From positions 1 through 64,000 of the forward strand of contig JAKITQ010000009.1 of assembly GCA_021647985.1 (NCBI GenBank): a stretch of DNA of 64,000 bases. The letters are read 5' to 3'. Made by a program: the position numbers and the translations under genes. The notes beneath the pieces are model-generated. The model was not told the origin of the DNA. It worked only from the letters and a program-made list of their open reading frames with translations, and made no database searches. Numbering within the stretch: position 1 is the stretch's first letter; each line of letters opens with the position of its first letter. Origin of the DNA: Flavobacteriaceae bacterium (GTDB lineage: Bacteria; Bacteroidota; Bacteroidia; Flavobacteriales; Flavobacteriaceae). Positions 61,723 to 64,000 of the stretch are shown in pieces.

Positions 61723-61895
61723 ATTTGATGAAATATTAGAGTGATTGTTAATTGTATTATTTAGAATTAAAATAAATTACAATTATTTTTAAAGGGTGTA
61801 AAAGAGTAAAAACATTATTTCACATAAGTTTCACAAATAATTTAGACATGTTGTGAGCCCTTGTAATATATGGTCTAATAAGGTTAAACGGGCTT

Positions 61896-61908
61896 CTGCC
61901 ACCCCGAC
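61896..61908 (+). other. Right attachment site (attR) of the island
   Basis: CTGCCACCCCGAC repeats the 3' end of tRNA-Pro exactly; the base before and the base after differ, so the identity is 13 bp. Sequence past it looks like the original downstream region of the tRNA. Confidence 0.85.
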
Positions 61909-61912
61909 AAAC

Positions 61913-61949
61913 AAAATCCTTTCAAGTGAAACTTGGAGGGATTTTTTGT
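61913..61949 (+). terminator. Displaced chromosomal tRNA-Pro terminator
   Basis: AAAATCCTTTCAAGT (61913-61927) pairs with ACTTGGAGGGATTTT (61931-61945, using G-U pairs) and is followed by T. It begins 5 bases after attR, where a terminator would stand before island insertion. AAACAAAATCCTTTCA (61909-61924) also has an exact distant inverse at 62019-62034. Confidence 0.65.
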
Positions 61950-62101
61950 TTTCAGAGCGTCAAAAGCTCGATTTTGAAAGCGAATGAAAATAAAAAATAC
62001 ATCAATTGCGTTAGCGATTGAAAGGATTTTGTTTGTATCAATATCCCAAAACAAGATCAGCGACTTTAGGAGCTAATCCTATCACTCCCAATAATCCTCA
62101 C

Positions 62102-62138
62102 AAAAACACTTTTAAATCACTGATTTACAGCGTTTTTG
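62102..62138. repeat. Imperfect inverted repeat past attR
   Basis: AAAAACACTTTTAAATCA and TGATTTACAGCGTTTTT pair imperfectly over about 17 bases with almost no loop. It may be a terminator-like or old insertion remnant. The rest of 62035-62388 shows no gene I can support. Confidence 0.35.
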
Positions 62139-62388
62139 TTTTGTATGGTATTTATTAGTATTAAATAATATCATAATTCAGGTGTACAATGCGGTGTGCC
62201 AGCTAGATGGGATTCCATACGGAAAAGAGGAAAAGGGAATTCTCAAAATAGAAGAATTCTAAACAAATATTTCGATCAGGCTTATGGTCAGTTACTTGAT
62301 TGGCCATGAAACAAGTACCCGCCTGCCGAACGTTGCCAATGTCTAATAAGTTAAGGAATAAAAATAATTCTCTTTTAATGATTTTTTA

Positions 62389-62528
62389 GGCTCTAGTTTA
62401 AAATAGCTATTACATTCGCATTACCTAATTTTAAAGGCTTCGGGGTTACTCGATGTTAAAAATTACATCCAATAAAACAGAACAATCGACTTTGTTTACA
62501 AATATCAACGCTAAATTAAACTAGAGCC
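62389..62528. mobile_element. 140-bp MITE, copy 2
   Basis: By eye it is identical to 3754-3893 in the opposite orientation, with the same GGCTCTAGTTTAA ends. It is flanked by its own 8-bp duplication ATTTTTTA (62381-62388 and 62529-62536). It lies in intergenic DNA between attR and the helicase gene. Confidence 0.9.
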
Positions 62529-62757
62529 ATTTTTTACCCTAAGCCTAAAGGGAAAAATCATTGCATGCTTAACTTTTTTGACTCCCTTAAGGGCAAGGGG
62601 AAGAACAAAAAAAGCTTAACTTATTTGACCTTGTTCACATAGTAGGAAATACCTCTATGGTTCTGCCTTTGAGGATTGTAGGTTTTTTGAAATTTTTATT
62701 TGTTATGAAATGAAATCAACCTATTAAGAATAGTTATTAATATTATATTTTATTGAT

Positions 62758-62765
62758 TAATTTTG
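62758..62765 (+). promoter_or_regulatory. Putative -7 box of the helicase gene
   Basis: TAATTTTG matches TAnnTTTG, 30 bases before the ATG at 62796. The 220 bases between the MITE and this box show no gene. Confidence 0.4.
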
Positions 62766-62795
62766 TATTAAATTGACGCTAACCAAAAAGGATAA

Positions 62796-64000
62796 ATGAT
62801 TAAAAACGAATTAGAACTATATCGCAAACTTGTCCACCATTTTCCTTTTACTCCCACAAACAGGCAAGATGAACTACTAAAGCGATTGTCGCATTTCGTT
62901 TTAAGCAACAATAAACAAAGTTTATTTTTATTAAAAGGTTATGCCGGAACGGGTAAAACATCAATAATAAGTACTTTAGTAAATAATTTAGGGCAATTTG
63001 GATTAAAATTTGTGTTATTGGCACCCACAGGGAGAGCTGCTAAAGTAATTGGTATTTATTCTAAAAAAGAAGCATTTACTATCCATAAAAAAATTTATTT
63101 CCCAAAAAAGAATAGCAACGGTGGCGTTAATTTTGACCTTCAAAAAAATAAGCATACAAACACTATTTTTATTGTTGATGAGGCTTCTATGATACCCGAT
63201 ACTGTTTTTGATTCAAAACTTTTTGAAAGTAATTCTTTGTTAGATGATTTGGTGAATTATGTTTATTCTGGTAAAAATTGCAAAATGATTCTTATTGGAG
63301 ATACAGCTCAGTTACCACCCGTAAAATTAGATTTGAGCCCAGCATTAGATGCCCATACCCTTGCCTGTCAATTTGATAAAGAAGTTGAAGAAATTGAATT
63401 GAATGAAGTAATGCGACAACATAATGAATCGGGAATCTTATTCAATGCTACCCAATTGAGGGTAAATTTAAAAGATACTTTTTTTAGAGATTTTACTTTT
63501 GATTTAAATTACTCGGATATCATCCGTTTAACGGATGGATATGAAATACAAGACGCCATTCACAGTGCCTATAGTGACAATGGTGTTGAGTCAACTGCTT
63601 TTATAGTAAGATCAAACAAACGCGCGAATCAATACAATCAACAAATTAGATTGAATATTCTGGGACAGGAAAATGAAATCTCAACAGGAGATTATGTCAT
63701 GGTTGTAAAAAATAATTATTATTGGTTGAAGGATTCTACCCATGTTGGTTTTATAGCCAACGGCGATATTTGTGAGATTTTAGAAATATTTAGTTATAAG
63801 AATTTATATGGATTTAAATTTGCTGAGGTTAAGTTGCGCATGATTGATTATCCGGAACAAATTCCGTTTGAAACGGTTATATTATTAGATACCTTACAAA
63901 GTGAAAGTCCGTCATTAACTTATGAAGAATCCAATAGATTGTATAAAGAAATCGCATTGGATTATGCTGATGAAAGATCTAAGTACAAGGTAATGCTCGC
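62796..64000 (+). CDS. RecD/UvrD-like superfamily 1 helicase (cut by window end)
   Basis: The visible 401 residues start MIKNELELYRKLVHHFPFTP and hold superfamily-1 motifs: Walker A LLKGYAGTGKTSIISTL, APTGRAAKVI (motif Ia), IFIVDEASMI (Walker B, DEAS), ILIGDTAQLPPV (motif III) and ELNEVMRQ (motif IV). This is the AAA_30/RecD-like ATP-dependent 5'-3' helicase type common as a chromosomal gene in Bacteroidota. The reading frame is open to the window edge, so the C-terminal UvrD_C_2 part is missing here. It is outside the island. Confidence 0.9.
   Translation, partial: MIKNELELYRKLVHHFPFTPTNRQDELLKRLSHFVLSNNKQSLFLLKGYAGTGKTSIISTLVNNLGQFGLKFVLLAPTGRAAKVIGIYSKKEAFTIHKKIYFPKKNSNGGVNFDLQKNKHTNTIFIVDEASMIPDTVFDSKLFESNSLLDDLVNYVYSGKNCKMILIGDTAQLPPVKLDLSPALDAHTLACQFDKEVEEIELNEVMRQHNESGILFNATQLRVNLKDTFFRDFTFDLNYSDIIRLTDGYEIQDAIHSAYSDNGVESTAFIVRSNKRANQYNQQIRLNILGQENEISTGDYVMVVKNNYYWLKDSTHVGFIANGDICEILEIFSYKNLYGFKFAEVKLRMIDYPEQIPFETVILLDTLQSESPSLTYEESNRLYKEIALDYADERSKYKVML

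Larger units (their letters stand above)
36026..61908. mobile_element. 25.9-kb genomic island in tRNA-Pro, carrying a defence block
   Basis: It is bounded by the 13-bp att repeat. It carries two tyrosine recombinases, a DUF6371 primase-like and a DUF3987 gene, an RHH and an excisionase-like gene at the left. RloAB, a type I restriction system with signalling genes, DUF2130 and WYL regulators follow to the right. No relaxase, coupling protein or type IV secretion gene is visible, so it is not a self-transmissible element on this evidence. It may be mobilised in trans or be satellite-like. Confidence 0.8.

Noticed and set aside
36026-61908. CRISPR array or prophage
   Set aside because: No spaced direct repeats are seen, and no capsid, portal, terminase or tail gene is present in the island.

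Overview
The window is AT-rich (roughly one third G+C by eye) and reads as the chromosome of a Bacteroidota bacterium, most likely Flavobacteriaceae. Supporting features are the TAnnTTTG -7 promoter boxes, weak Shine-Dalgarno sites, a type IX secretion sorting domain, Bacteroidota-type double-glycine leader peptides, tandem DUF368 transporters and many proteins with family-typical flavobacterial sequences. No 16S or species marker is present, so the genus is not resolved.

Layout. (1) 1-13,084: a decaying double-glycine-peptide (bacteriocin-like) secretion locus: HlyD adaptor, C39-peptidase ABC transporter broken by a nonsense codon and a 140-bp MITE, HTH regulator with an internal stop, two leader peptides and two CPBP membrane proteases. 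It is followed by molybdenum-cofactor genes moaA-moeA-moaC, a lipoprotein and a TPR-LuxR regulator. The segment is bracketed by two copies of the end of one IS4-like element. (2) 13,200-19,740: surface-polysaccharide/lipid genes (GT4, methyltransferase, Kdo-kinase-like, GT9, GT2) with ruvX and dapD. (3) 20,090-35,900: housekeeping genes (tsaC-like, cca, acyl-CoA metabolism, alanine symporter, rnz, pyrB/pyrR, TPR, two PopT/DUF368, trxB, thioredoxin-like). (4) 36,026-61,908: a 25.9-kb genomic island inserted in the 3' end of tRNA-Pro(TGG). A 13-bp direct repeat marks both ends. It carries two tyrosine recombinases, replication/mobilisation-type genes and a large defence block. (5) 61,909-64,000: chromosome resumes with the displaced terminator, a second identical MITE in the opposite orientation and a truncated RecD-like helicase gene.

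The defence block (58,024 down to 43,612, minus strand) is the most interesting part. A tightly packed operon starts with an 831-residue protein that joins a type I DNA methyltransferase, an HsdS-like target-recognition half and a histidine-kinase-like H-box plus ATPase module. It is followed 2 nt later by a protein with a complete response-regulator receiver domain, a helical middle and a cold-shock-like C-terminus. Next come a conventional hsdM and hsdS, a two-helix membrane protein, a PD-(D/E)XK nuclease, a GIY-YIG nuclease, hsdR and the rloA/rloB pair. I infer a restriction system coupled to two-component-style signalling; I know of no described system with this architecture, but no database search was possible. 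DUF2130 and WYL genes sit upstream.
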